Counted from the first letter of the stretch, positions 15,954 to 26,137 are shown. The stretch: DNA of 55,169 bases from an uncultured Planctomycetia bacterium (GCA_937871505.1 CALMPF010000010.1:1-55169); one strand, 5' to 3'. A program made the numbers and translations. Notes: a model not told the origin generated them from the sequence alone.

Positions 15954-17282
15954 ATGCCGCATCCCTCTCCCCGCGCCATCCGCGTCGCCCTCGTCCTCTT
16001 CGCGGCGTACCTGCTTGCGGCCACCCTTGCGATCTACGCCCTTCAGTACCGGGAGCACGCCGCCAAGGGGGGGATCTACGCCCTTCACTTCGGCTTCGGA
16101 CCGCTGGCGAGGAGCCTCGTCGAGGAGGGCTGCTACGCAGTGCCGGCCGAGGGCTATTCGCTCCCCACGCCGGAGGAGACATGGAGCTTCACGGCGCATC
16201 GGATGCCGCTGGTGCCGATCCTGCTCGCGGCGGTGGCCTTCATCCGCAACAGCGTCCTCCTGGCGCTGCTCGTCAAGAACGCGTGCTTCGGAGCGATCTT
16301 CGCCGCGGGAGCGCTGCGACTCTGGAGAGCCTGCGCCAACGCGCCCGGCGCCCTTCTCCTCGGAGCGCTCTTCGCCGCGACCTTCCCCTCGCTGGTGCTC
16401 TTCTCGCTGCTGCTCGAGGTCGAGGAGGGGTATCTCGTCGCGACGATCTTCTTTCTCTTCGCCCATCTCGTCCGCTGCGGCGACGAGGAACTCCCCATCG
16501 GCGGCTGGCGCTGGACGGCGATCGCGCTGGCGAACATGTCGCTCTTCCTGACCAAGGCGAGCATGTGGCCGCTGATGGTGATGAACGTCCTCTTCTTCGC
16601 CTGCTTCGCGCGGAGCCTCCGCGCCGGCGCCGGGCTCGGCGCCGCTGCGCTCGTCTCCTTCGGGCTCTGGGCGGGCCACAACCTGCATCACTCGGGGCGC
16701 TTCACCATCGCCAACACCTGGGCGAGCTGGTGCCTCTACAAGGGCAACAACCCGCGCACCGCGGAGATCTACCCCGCGTGGACCGTCGATCGGATGGACC
16801 ACGAGGGCATCGTCGAGAGCCCGCTGCGCTTCGAGGACGAGTGGGCCTACGAGGCCCACAACAAGGCGCAGGCGAAGGCGTTCATCCTGGAGAACCCCGC
16901 GGAGTTCATGAAGCTCACGGCGATCCGGACGCGGGTCTTCCTGCTCTCGGTGCGCAACACGCCCTGGCTTCCCGAGCGGGATGCCGGAGCGCTCCGCCGC
17001 GCGATCGACCTGGCGAACGTCGGCTGGATGGTCGCCTTCAGGGCGCTCTTCGCCGTCGTGACGCTGCGCACGCTCTGGGCGGTGCTGCGCCTGCGCCGGG
17101 ATCCCGCCGAGCGGCGCATCGCCGCCCTGGGGATCTGCTTCCTGCTCTTCGTCGGGGCGTACGCGGCGGCCTACATCGTCGGCTTCGGCTATCAGCGCCA
17201 CGTGATGCCGATCGTCCCGCCGACGATCGCCTGCGCCGTGGCGTTCCTCAGCCTTCGCCGCGCGCCGCTGCCGCAGGGGTGA
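15954..17282 (+). CDS. polytopic membrane protein, GT39/PMT-like glycosyltransferase
   Basis: 442 aa with roughly ten hydrophobic spans. It resembles lipid-linked-sugar transferases of the ArnT/PMT group. Seen: an N-terminal span, a periplasmic-loop-like stretch, HRMPLVPILLAAVAFI (the usual R-P-L-x-P at the second span), LFLTKASMWPLM, and CLYKGNNPRTAE, a GNNP motif common in this superfamily. The expected acidic pair in the first loop is not clear, so enzymatic assignment is tentative. The ATG at 15954 has neither a Shine-Dalgarno nor a nearby TAnnnT. The 3' end overlaps the convergent HAD-UbiA gene by 35 bp. Confidence 0.75.
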   Translation: MPHPSPRAIRVALVLFAAYLLAATLAIYALQYREHAAKGGIYALHFGFGPLARSLVEEGCYAVPAEGYSLPTPEETWSFTAHRMPLVPILLAAVAFIRNSVLLALLVKNACFGAIFAAGALRLWRACANAPGALLLGALFAATFPSLVLFSLLLEVEEGYLVATIFFLFAHLVRCGDEELPIGGWRWTAIALANMSLFLTKASMWPLMVMNVLFFACFARSLRAGAGLGAAALVSFGLWAGHNLHHSGRFTIANTWASWCLYKGNNPRTAEIYPAWTVDRMDHEGIVESPLRFEDEWAYEAHNKAQAKAFILENPAEFMKLTAIRTRVFLLSVRNTPWLPERDAGALRRAIDLANVGWMVAFRALFAVVTLRTLWAVLRLRRDPAERRIAALGICFLLFVGAYAAAYIVGFGYQRHVMPIVPPTIACAVAFLSLRRAPLPQG

Positions 17283-18777
17283 GCGGCCCCGCGTCGACGG
17301 CCGCGGGCGCGCTCGGGAGCGCGTCGGGCCTGGCGCGATCCCCGGGGCGGGCGAAGAGGTTCGTCGTCGCCAGCCCGACGAGCGCGACCGCGATCAGGGC
17401 CACGAGCCAGCTCGCCCGGTCCTTGATCGCGAAGAGGATCGGATCCTCGTGCATCCCGCCCCGCCGGGTGATGAACCAGAGCCGCGCGATCCAGTAGAGG
17501 AGCAGCGGGCAGAGCATCCAGAGGAGCGCCCGGCTGGGATAGAGCGCCGCCGCCGTGGCGCTCTCGCTGACGTAGAGGCTGAGGACGAGGACCGAGAGCA
17601 GGCCGCTCGCGACGCCGAACTCCCCCACCGTCTGGAGATCCCCCGCGACATACCCGCGCCCGGCGACCTTCGTCCCCGGTTCGGGCGGGTGCTGGGCGAG
17701 CTCTGCGTAGCGCTTGGCCAGCGCGAGGCTGAAGAAGAGGAACATCGAGAACGCCAGCAGCCAGGGCGAGACCTCGACCTCCGCGGCGACGCCCCCCGCG
17801 ATGACGCGGACGGTGTAGAGCGAGGCCAGCACGATCACGTCCAGGAGCATCCGACGCTTGAGCCGGAGGCTGTAGAGCGTCGTCACCGCGAAGTACGCCG
17901 CGAGGACGCCGACGAAGGGCCAGTTGACCAGCAGCGCCAGACCGAGCGAGAGCGCGAAGCACCCCGCCGCGACGGCGATCGCCGCCGGGATCGCCACCGC
18001 CCCGGCAGCGATCGGGCGGCGGCGCTTGGAGCGGTGCGCCCGGTCGGATTCGAGGTCCGTCAGGTCGTTGACCACGTAGACGCCGGAGGCGCAGGCGGAG
18101 ATCGCGGCGAACGCGAGAAGCGTCGCGAGGAGCTTCGCCGGATCGTGCCACGCATGCGCGAGCAGGAGAGGCACGAAGACCAGCAGGTTCTTCACCCACT
18201 GATGCGGCCGCAGCAGCCGGAGGATCGCCTTGGCGCTGCGCGGCTCCGCGAAGACCCGCGCGAAGCGGTGATCGTCCGGGCGCGGCGGTCCGACGCGGAA
18301 GGAGTGCGTCGCGGCCTCCCAGATCGGCTCGTCGGCCGCGGAGTCGCCGATGTAGTCGAAGCCGGCCGCGCCGACCTGCTCGCGGATCGCCCGGAGCTTC
18401 TCAGGACCCTTGAGATTGCGCAGCCCGTCGCTCGCGAGGACGTCGTCGAAGAGCCGCAGGTGCCCGGCGACGCCCTCGGCGATGGAGCGGTCCGCCGCCG
18501 TCGCGAGGACGATCCGCCTCCCGGCGTGGCGCTGCGCCTGGAGGAACTCGACGACCTCGGAGCGGTACGGCAGCGCCTCCGGGCGCAGCGAGGCGAGCCG
18601 CCCGAGATCCTGCTTCAGCGCCGCCCGGCCGCGCAGCAGCCCGGTGACGCACGTCACCGGCGTCCGCAGCGGCCTTCTCCGGCATGCGACGACGAAGAGC
18701 TCCCAGAGCGTGTCGGAGCTGATCAGGGTCCCGTCGAGATCGACGTAGAGCGGGCGCTGTTCCGGGGCGGCGGACAT
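17248..18777 (-). CDS. HAD hydrolase-UbiA prenyltransferase fusion
   Basis: 509 aa two-domain protein. Residues 1-180 are a HAD hydrolase: DLDGT with nucleophile D13 and D15, and IGDSAADEPIWEAA as the acidic motif. Residues about 185-490 are a UbiA prenyltransferase with about nine spans. LRPHQWVKNLLVFVPLL opens it and NDLTDLESDR (237-246) is the Mg-diphosphate motif. The QWVKN opening resembles decaprenyl-phosphate phosphoribosyltransferase of the actinobacterial arabinan pathway. By analogy it would make polyprenyl-phosphoryl-pentose phosphate and then dephosphorylate it in one polypeptide. That role is inference; a quinone or heme prenyltransferase is less likely. Confidence 0.85.
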   Translation of the reverse strand: MSAAPEQRPLYVDLDGTLISSDTLWELFVVACRRRPLRTPVTCVTGLLRGRAALKQDLGRLASLRPEALPYRSEVVEFLQAQRHAGRRIVLATAADRSIAEGVAGHLRLFDDVLASDGLRNLKGPEKLRAIREQVGAAGFDYIGDSAADEPIWEAATHSFRVGPPRPDDHRFARVFAEPRSAKAILRLLRPHQWVKNLLVFVPLLLAHAWHDPAKLLATLLAFAAISACASGVYVVNDLTDLESDRAHRSKRRRPIAAGAVAIPAAIAVAAGCFALSLGLALLVNWPFVGVLAAYFAVTTLYSLRLKRRMLLDVIVLASLYTVRVIAGGVAAEVEVSPWLLAFSMFLFFSLALAKRYAELAQHPPEPGTKVAGRGYVAGDLQTVGEFGVASGLLSVLVLSLYVSESATAAALYPSRALLWMLCPLLLYWIARLWFITRRGGMHEDPILFAIKDRASWLVALIAVALVGLATTNLFARPGDRARPDALPSAPAAVDAGPLTPAAAARGEG

Positions 18778-18953
18778 CCGAGTGGCGTGCCCGCGGCATC
18801 GCGCCGCGGGGCCGCGATGGTACGACCAGACGCAGGTGCCTGCCCATGCCGCTCGCGGCGGGGAGAGGCTCAGGAGGCCGCCGCGATCTCAGGCTTGCAC
18901 CCAACGCGACGCCCGCGACCACGGCCGGCTCCCTCGGTGCAAGGATCACCCCG

Positions 18954-19541
18954 ATGCCCGACGACCCCACGACGATCCCGCTGACCGTGCTCGGGTCGGG
19001 TCGTCGGCCGGACGCTTCCGAGCCGGCTGAAGCGCGCGGCGCAAACGGCGGCGCGGCGGGAGCCGCATCATCACCGGTCGATCCCGGGGATCGGGCCCTC
19101 GATGCGCTGGCGGGCTTCGTCGCCGAAGCGACGCGGTCGATGCGTCCGCTCTGCGTCGCGAGCGGCTGCTGCTGCGCCTTCGAGGCGTTCGGGCATCGGC
19201 TCTACGTCACGGCGCTCGAGGTCCGCCGCTTTCTCGATCGACTCGAAGACGAGCTGGGACGGGGCTGCGACGAAGCGATGGTCGAGGCCTCGATCCAGCG
19301 CGGCGATTGCCCGTTTCTCGTCGCGGGCGCCTGCTCGGTGCATCCGATCCGGCCGCTCGCCTGCCGCATGTTCTTCTGCGATCCGGCGGTCGCTTCGTCG
19401 CAGCAGGAGCTGTACGAGGAGGTCCACGCGCGGATCCGAGCGATCCACGCCGAGCACGGGAGCGACTACCGCTACGGCGAGTGGCGCGCGCTGCTGCGCG
19501 TCGAGGTCCATCGACGGTTGCGGCGACGATCGACCGATTGA
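18954..19541 (+). CDS. YkgJ family cysteine-cluster protein
   Basis: 195 aa, UPF0153/CxxCxxCC-type putative zinc or iron chelator. The cysteines expected for the family are present: C67, C72, C73, C74, then C119 in GDCPFL, C127, C137 and C142 in a CSVHPIRPLACRMFFC block. The N-terminal 45 residues are low complexity. The ATG at 18954 follows AAGGA (18941-18945) by 8 nt, which decides the start. It is divergent from the HAD-UbiA gene. Substrate and role are unknown for the family. Confidence 0.85.
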   Translation: MPDDPTTIPLTVLGSGRRPDASEPAEARGANGGAAGAASSPVDPGDRALDALAGFVAEATRSMRPLCVASGCCCAFEAFGHRLYVTALEVRRFLDRLEDELGRGCDEAMVEASIQRGDCPFLVAGACSVHPIRPLACRMFFCDPAVASSQQELYEEVHARIRAIHAEHGSDYRYGEWRALLRVEVHRRLRRRSTD

Positions 19542-19632
19542 CGCGCTCAGGTTCCCGTCCCGCCGTCGCACCGCCCGGTCGCCCCCGTGCCACCGTCGGA
19601 ACTCCCCCGCGCCGCGCCCGTGTCTCGCTTGT

Positions 19633-19726
19633 GTCACCCCCGCGTCCCCCCCGCGTCCGTGTCACCCATGCGTCACCCCCGGGTCACCCTTGCGTCACCC
19701 CCGTTTCACCTCCCGTGTCACCACCG
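19633..19726. repeat. 11-bp periodic GTCACCC direct-repeat array
   Basis: GTC or GTCACCC-like units begin at 19633, 19644, 19655, then 19661, 19672, 19683, 19694, 19705 (variant TTCACC) and 19717. Spacing is 11 bp within each register, with a 6-bp step between registers and 12 bp before the last unit. The period is not a multiple of three, so it is unlikely to be coding. One turn of DNA per unit would put all copies on one face. Confidence 0.8.
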
Positions 19727-19925
19727 TGGCGCCAGCTTCGGCTCTGCGAAGTCGATGCCGAAGAGCCCCTGACCTCCGCAGTCCACGGCCGCTCCCGCAC
19801 CGCGTTCCCGGGGCGGAGCTCGGCCGCGCGGAGAGGCCGCTTGAACGCCGCTGCGGCTTCGATGCGCTCCGCCCGGGCATCCGAGCGTCGACGCTTCCGC
19901 GTCCGAACGCGCAGTGCGCGCGGCG

Positions 19926-19931
19926 TACGAT
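19926..19931 (+). promoter_or_regulatory. TACGAT, candidate -10 of the C25-moxR-bat operon
   Basis: TACGAT (four of six matches to TATAAT) ends 6 nt before the GTG at 19938. The spacing supports a leaderless start there over the in-frame GTG at 19914, which would lie upstream of this -10. No -35 was identified. Confidence 0.4.
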
Positions 19932-19937
19932 CGCCTC

Positions 19938-21625
19938 GTGCGCGTTCTTCGCTGGATCCTCGCGGCGCTGCTGACCGTCGTCGGCGTGGCGACGCTGATG
20001 CCGCGGCGTTCGGCGGGCGTCGTTCCGCAGCCGCCGGCGTTCCATCTGGTCGTCGTCGCTCCCCCGGCGCTCGATGGGGCCGCAGAGGCCTGGATCCGGC
20101 ATCGCAGCGGCGAGGGCGGCACGATCGCGCGGGTCTCGAGCGTCGATGCGTCCGGATCCGCCATGCAGGCGGAGGCGCTCCGCGACGCGATCCGCGAGGC
20201 GGCCCTGCGGCGCCTGCCGGGGACGCGGAAGACGGCGGTCCTTCTCCTTGGCGACGCCGACGCCATCCCCACCTTCTTCTTCGAGCAGCCCGATCCGCGC
20301 CTCGTCGATCGGACCGACCCTCGCTTCGCCTCCGATCACCCCTATCGGCTCCTCGACGATGCGGACGAGCTGCCGGATGTCGCCCTCGGGCGCATCCCGG
20401 CGCGGAGCGTGGCCGAGGCGCTTGCCATCCTCGAGAAGGTCCGTCGCTACGAGGCCGCGCCGATGGGCGCATGGCGCGGATCGCTCTCCTTCGTCGCGGG
20501 CGAGGGTCACTTCGGTCCCGCCGACCGGGTTCTCGAAGGGCTCTTCAAGACGATGGCCGAGACGATGGTGCCCCCGCGCTTCGCCGTCACGATGACGTAC
20601 GCGAGCCCGACCTCGATCTGGTGTCCGCCTCCCTCGGCGCTGCGCGACGTCGTCACCGAGCGATTCGGCGCGGGCTCGCTGCTGGTCAACTACCTCGGTC
20701 ATGGGCAAGCCACCTCCCTCGACCGGATGCGCTGGCGCTCGCGGCGCCTCCCGACGCTCGACGTCGCGGCGGTGGCGACGCTCTCCGAGCCGCGGAGCGA
20801 GCTTCCGATCGCCTTCCTCGGATGCTGCTCGACCGGGTGGTTCGATCGGGAGGACGGCTCCCCCTCGCTCGCGGAGGCGCTGCTGCTCGCTCCGGGCGGT
20901 CCGGTCGCGGTGATCGCCGGAAGCCGGATGACGCATCCCTATGGGACGGCGGTCTTCCAGAAGAACCTCATCCGCGGCCTCCTCGGCGCGGAGGCCGCCA
21001 CGCTCGGCACGCTGCACATGGAGACGGGCCGCAGGAGCTTCGCGCGCGACAGCGACGATCTCGCCCTCGACCTCGTCGCGCGACCGATCGCGCTGGCGAC
21101 GCGCTGGGCGTGCTCGCTCGACGAGCTGCGCCTGATGCACGTGCGGCTCTACAACCTCCTTGGCGACCCGCTGCTCCGGATCGCCCATCCGCCCCCCGAA
21201 CCGAGCCGCCTCGAGCTCCGTAGCGGAGCGTTGCACGGCGCGGTCGACCGGACGACGGGCGGCTCGGTTCGGGTCGTCCTCGAGTCCGCCCGGGCGCTTC
21301 CCGCCGAGGGGCCGCTCGCGGGCGCAGCGCCGGACGATCCCGACCTCGAGCGGATCGCGGCGGCCAACTACCCGCGGGCGAACCGCCGTCTGCTCTGGGA
21401 GGGCGAGGGCACGCTCCGCGATGGCGTCTTCGCGGTGCCGCTGCCCTCGCCGCTGCCCGAAGGGGCGGCGGTCCTCCGGGCGGCGATCGAAGCCGCGGAT
21501 GGCTCGCGGCAGTGGCTCGGTGCGATCTTCGTCGAGTCGTCCGCGCCCGCGCAGGCGAGGGCAGGCCCCGCCCCGCGGCGCTCGCGACAGCAGGAAACTT
21601 CTCCATCACTCTCCCCGCCAGACCC

Positions 21626-21629
<4 letters not shown>
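19938..21629 (+). CDS. C25 (gingipain-like) peptidase homologue, membrane-anchored
   Basis: 563 aa from the GTG at 19938. The N-terminal MRVLRWILAALLTVVGVATL is a signal anchor or signal peptide. The central region matches peptidase family C25. DVALGRIPARSVAEALAILE is the conserved GRIP region. NYLGHG carries the catalytic-type His (H255), and FLGCCSTGWFD carries the nucleophile-type Cys pair (C296/C297). GPVAVIAGSRMTHPYGTAVF follows, as expected. The C-terminal 130 residues look like a beta-domain (RLELRSGALHG, WEGEGTLRDGVF) similar to the Ig-like end of gingipains. Its TGA overlaps the moxR GTG (GTGA), so it is the lead cistron of a MoxR-Bat operon. Confidence 0.8.
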
Positions 21630-22633
<1,004 letters not shown>

Positions 22634-22644
22634 GTCCGGCGCCG

Positions 22645-23697
22645 ATGCCTCTCTTCCGCCGCTCCGAAGACCGCAGCGATGCAGCACCCCCGGCGCAGCC
22701 GCGCCCGGGGCGCACCGCCCCCGCGCCATCCGGCCCCGATCGCAGTCGCGATCGCCATCGTGGCCGCGATGAGGCTCCCTCCGATCCGACCGAGCTGCTC
22801 CGGGCCGTGCGCCGCATCCAGCTTCGCACGGCGCACAAGGTCACCGAGGCGCTCGCGAGCGAGTACCACTCGATCTTCCGAGGGCAGGGCATCGAGTTCG
22901 AGGAGGTGCGCCCCTACACGCCCGGCGACGACGTCCGTCAGATCGACTGGAACGTCTCGGCGCGGATGGGCGAGCCCTACATCAAGCTCTTCCGCGAGGA
23001 GCGCGAGCTCTCGGTGATCGTCGCCGCGGACCTCAGCGCGTCGCAGGAGTTCGGCTCGACGACGCGGCTCAAGCGCGAGCAGATCGCGGAGCTCGTGGCC
23101 ACCGTGGCGCTCTCGGCGATCGCCAACGGCGACCGCGCGGGCGTGACCATCCTCGGCGAGGGGATCGAGCGCCATGTGCCTCCGCGGCGCGGTCCGAAGC
23201 AGGCCCTTCGCGTGATCCGCGAGATCCTCGCCTTCGACGCCGCGGGGTGCGGCACCGATCTCGCCGCGGGCATCGACCAGCTCCGACGGATGCTGCGCAA
23301 GCGCTCGGTCGTCGTGCTGGTGAGCGACTTCCTCGACGATGGCTTCATGGTCGACGGGACTTCGGACGAGCCGCCCCGGGACACGCCGGCGATCCGCGCG
23401 CTGCGCCTCCTCCGCCGCCGTCACGATGTCGTCCCCGTGATCGTGGTCGATCGGCGCGAGCGCGATCTGCCGCCGCTGGGCCTTGTCGAGTTCCGCGATC
23501 GCGAGAGCGGCCGGGTCGCCCTGATGGAGGCAACGCGCTCGCGCAGCCGCGCCTTCGCGGAGGCCGCCGACAGGCGCCGCAGCGGGCTGGTGACGCTGAT
23601 GCGCCGCATCGGGATCGAGCCGATCGTCCTCGCCTCCGACGACGATGTCGCCGCGGCGTTGACGCGCTACTTCGCGCGCCGGAGGCGGGCGCGATGA
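22645..23697 (+). CDS. DUF58 (VWA-like) protein
   Basis: 350 aa. This is the standard partner of MoxR. About 45 Arg/Pro-rich residues precede the DUF58 core: FRGQGIEFEEVRPYTPGDDV, then IDWNVSARMGEPYIKLF, the family signature. A VWA-like fold follows with VAADLSASQEFG as a degenerate MIDAS and VVLVSDFLDDG near the end. It starts 11 bp after moxR, and its stop overlaps the next ATG (ATGA). It lacks obvious membrane spans, so it is probably cytoplasmic. Confidence 0.93.
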   Translation: MPLFRRSEDRSDAAPPAQPRPGRTAPAPSGPDRSRDRHRGRDEAPSDPTELLRAVRRIQLRTAHKVTEALASEYHSIFRGQGIEFEEVRPYTPGDDVRQIDWNVSARMGEPYIKLFREERELSVIVAADLSASQEFGSTTRLKREQIAELVATVALSAIANGDRAGVTILGEGIERHVPPRRGPKQALRVIREILAFDAAGCGTDLAAGIDQLRRMLRKRSVVVLVSDFLDDGFMVDGTSDEPPRDTPAIRALRLLRRRHDVVPVIVVDRRERDLPPLGLVEFRDRESGRVALMEATRSRSRAFAEAADRRRSGLVTLMRRIGIEPIVLASDDDVAAALTRYFARRRRAR

Positions 23698-25022
23698 CGC
23701 TTCGGTCTCGAGACCTGCGCGCGGAGGGCCGCGTCGTCGCCGTCATCGCGGTCATCGGGGCGCCGGCGCTGCTGCACCTGGCGGGCTCCGGCACTCCCGC
23801 CCCGAAGGCGTCAGCCGCGGCCGTCGCGCCATCGCCCCGCGATCCGCGGCGCGGTCCCGCGCCCGCTGAGCACTCGGCGCCGGAGCGCGCCGCGGCGGTC
23901 CTCGCGCGCGAAGCGGGGGTCGGGCCCTATGCCGCGCGGATCGCCATCGGCGCGGCGACGATCGAGAGCGGCGAGCCGCTCGCCGTCGAGCTGGCCGCGG
24001 AGTTTCCCGAGGGGATGGTCGCGGCCTTTCCCGATGACTCGTCCTTCGGACCCTTCGAGGTGATCCGTCGCCTGCCTCCGCGGCGCGAACCGGTGCGCTC
24101 GGCGCCGAACGAGCCGCGGCGCGTGCGCCTGACGCAGCAGCTCCTGCTGCGCACGTTCCTTCCCGGGGCGCGGGAGATTCCCGCCCTGAGCTTCGGATTC
24201 GCCGCGGCCGACGCCGAAGGCGAGCCCGGCACCGCATCGGGTTCGGCGAGCGCGTCGCCATCGCCGGGCCGCGCACCGGCTCCGGACGCTCCCGCGAGCC
24301 CGGGACCGCGCCCGGACGCTGAGCGCGTCCTGACGCCGCCGATGGCCGTGGAGGTCCTGCCGCTCGAGGATGCCGCGGAAGCGGCGGATGGATGGACGAC
24401 TCCCGCGCCGCTGCGGGCGCCGCCGCCGGCAGAGTCCGGTCGCCTCCGCTGGCTCCTCGGCGCCGCGGTCCTCGCCGCCTGCGCGGGCGCGACGGCGCTC
24501 TTCCTGAGGCGGCGCCGCGCCGTCGAGGTCGATCCGGAGACCTGGGCCCTCGACGCGCTCGCAGCCATCGAGCGGAGGGGAGTTCAGCAGCCCGGGACGG
24601 TCGAGCCCTTCTTCATCGCCGTGACCGCGACGCTCCACGAGTACCTGCGCAGGCGCATCGGACTTGATGCGCCCGCGCAGACGAGCGCCGAGTTCGTGCA
24701 CTTCCTGCGCGAGGGGGATCGGCGCGGCGGCGCGATCCTCGGTGAAGCGCAGCGCATCGACCTCGCCGACCTTGCCCATCTCTCCGACATCGTCAAGTTC
24801 GGACGCCACGCGGCGTCGCCGGAAGAATGCGGACGGGCCATCGCGAGCGTCCGCAGGGTGATCGAGGCGCTGCGCCCGGCACCTGAGGTTGACGCAGCCG
24901 CGCCGGGCGTTCGCAGCGGCGTCGGAGGCGCGCCCGGCGGTCGCGCCGAAGCCCTCGCGGCCGGAGCCCCGGCGCATGCGGCCCTCGGCGGCGCTTCCGC
25001 GCCGGAGAGGAGCCCGGAATGA
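23694..25022 (+). CDS. Bat-operon membrane protein (DUF4381-like)
   Basis: 442 aa. It sits where aerotolerance-type operons encode a bitopic protein between DUF58 and the first VWA protein. An N-terminal hydrophobic segment (VAVIAVIGAPALLHL) is followed by a periplasmic-type region with IAIGAATIESGEPLAVELAA, a BatD-like beta start. A second span is LLGAAVLAACAGATALFL, then a cytoplasmic tail with WALDALAAIE and FFIAVTATLHEYLRRRIG, ending in Ala/Gly repeats. The tail pattern recalls DUF4381 and the BatD tail. Both ends overlap neighbours by ATGA. Confidence 0.75.
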   Translation: MTLRSRDLRAEGRVVAVIAVIGAPALLHLAGSGTPAPKASAAAVAPSPRDPRRGPAPAEHSAPERAAAVLAREAGVGPYAARIAIGAATIESGEPLAVELAAEFPEGMVAAFPDDSSFGPFEVIRRLPPRREPVRSAPNEPRRVRLTQQLLLRTFLPGAREIPALSFGFAAADAEGEPGTASGSASASPSPGRAPAPDAPASPGPRPDAERVLTPPMAVEVLPLEDAAEAADGWTTPAPLRAPPPAESGRLRWLLGAAVLAACAGATALFLRRRRAVEVDPETWALDALAAIERRGVQQPGTVEPFFIAVTATLHEYLRRRIGLDAPAQTSAEFVHFLREGDRRGGAILGEAQRIDLADLAHLSDIVKFGRHAASPEECGRAIASVRRVIEALRPAPEVDAAAPGVRSGVGGAPGGRAEALAAGAPAHAALGGASAPERSPE

Positions 25023-26110
25023 GCTTCCATGGCGCGAGCGTCTGGCTCCTCCTGCTGCTGCCGCTCGCCCTGCTGGCGTGGTGGCGGATCCTCTCGCCGC
25101 GGCGGCGGGCGACCATCGCCTACTCCGATGTGCGGCTGCTGCGTCCCGTCCGCGGCGGCATCGCGGCGCGGCTCCACTGGCTGCCTGCGGCGCTGCGGAT
25201 GCTCGCGATGGCGCTGCTGGTCATCTGCGTCGCCCGGCCGATCAAGGCGGATGAGCAGGTGCGCATCCAGGTCGACGGCATCGCGATCATGCTGGTGGTC
25301 GATCGCTCCGGCAGCATGATGGCGACGGACTTCCGCATCAACGGCCGACCGGTCGACCGGCTCACCGCGGTCAAGCGCGTGGTCCGCGACTTCGTGCGCG
25401 GCGATGGCGGCGCCCTCGTCGGGCGTCCCGACGACCTCGTCGGCCTCGTCGCCTTCGCCCGCTTCGCGGACACGCTCTCCCCGCTCACGCTCGATCACGA
25501 TCACCTCATCGCCGCGGTCAACGCGATTCAGCCCGCGAACGAGCGGGGCGAGGACGGCACCGCCATCGGCGAGGGAATCGCCCTCGCCGTCGAGAGGCTC
25601 CGCGACGCGACCGACCGGCTCGGCATCGACGACGCCCGGCGCATCCGGAGCAAGGTGATCATCCTGCTCAGTGACGGCGAGAACAACTCCGGCGACATCG
25701 ATCCGATCACCGCCGCCGAACTCGCCGCCGCGGCGGGGATCCGCGTGCACGCCATCGGCGCCGGCACCGACGGACGGGTCACGGCGGGGCTGACGCCCGG
25801 CGCCGTCCGCGGCACCGGCGGGCGCGGCGTCGGCTTCGACGAGCGCGGGCTGATGCAGATCGCCGAGATCACCGGCGGACGCTACTTCCGCGCCACCGAC
25901 TCGGAGAGCCTCCGCGCCGTCTACGCGGAGATCGACGCGATGGAGAAGACGCGCAGCGAGAGCCGCCGCGCGCTTCTCTTCACCGATTTCGCCGTCGAGC
26001 CGTTCTCCTGGCGCGGCTGGCCGATCCCGCCCCTCCTGCTGCCGGTGGCGGCTCTGCTGGCGCTGGAGCTCCTGCTCACCTCGACCCGCCTGCGCCGCCT
26101 GCCCGCCTGA
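25019..26110 (+). CDS. batA: BatA-like VWA domain membrane protein
   Basis: 363 aa. N-terminal BatA_N-like segment with two hydrophobic stretches, then a VWA domain with intact MIDAS: VVDRSGSM at its start and LLSDGENNSGDIDP later. A C-terminal span (PPLLLPVAALLALELLL) completes the normal architecture. VWA domains bind metal-dependent partners in the periplasm or at the membrane; the ligand is unknown. The ATG at 25019 overlaps the previous stop. The stop codon lies inside a strong palindrome, unlike the other junctions in the operon. Confidence 0.92.
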   Translation: MSFHGASVWLLLLLPLALLAWWRILSPRRRATIAYSDVRLLRPVRGGIAARLHWLPAALRMLAMALLVICVARPIKADEQVRIQVDGIAIMLVVDRSGSMMATDFRINGRPVDRLTAVKRVVRDFVRGDGGALVGRPDDLVGLVAFARFADTLSPLTLDHDHLIAAVNAIQPANERGEDGTAIGEGIALAVERLRDATDRLGIDDARRIRSKVIILLSDGENNSGDIDPITAAELAAAAGIRVHAIGAGTDGRVTAGLTPGAVRGTGGRGVGFDERGLMQIAEITGGRYFRATDSESLRAVYAEIDAMEKTRSESRRALLFTDFAVEPFSWRGWPIPPLLLPVAALLALELLLTSTRLRRLPA

Positions 26111-26137
26111 TCGTGCGCGCAGCGCGCACGATCAGGC
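26105..26137. repeat. 33-bp palindrome at the batA stop
   Basis: Arms 26105-26120 and 26122-26137 are perfect 16-bp inverted repeats around a single central base, and the batA TGA (26108-26110) sits in the left arm. As RNA it would form a very stable hairpin. No U-tract follows. It could pause ribosomes or polymerase, protect the 3' end after cleavage, or terminate part of the transcripts before batB. Confidence 0.8.

Larger units (their letters stand above)
19542..19937. other. non-coding gap before the C25-moxR-bat operon
   Basis: 396 bp without a convincing gene. It holds the C-rich GTCACCC array at 19633-19726. The rest is GC-rich with no recognised RNA or hairpin, ending in the TACGAT element before the operon's first start codon. 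This is the most likely place for regulation of the nine-gene operon. Confidence 0.6.

Noticed and set aside
19661..19726. The GTCACCC array as a CRISPR
   Set aside because: Units are 11 bp with no spacers and no cas genes nearby.
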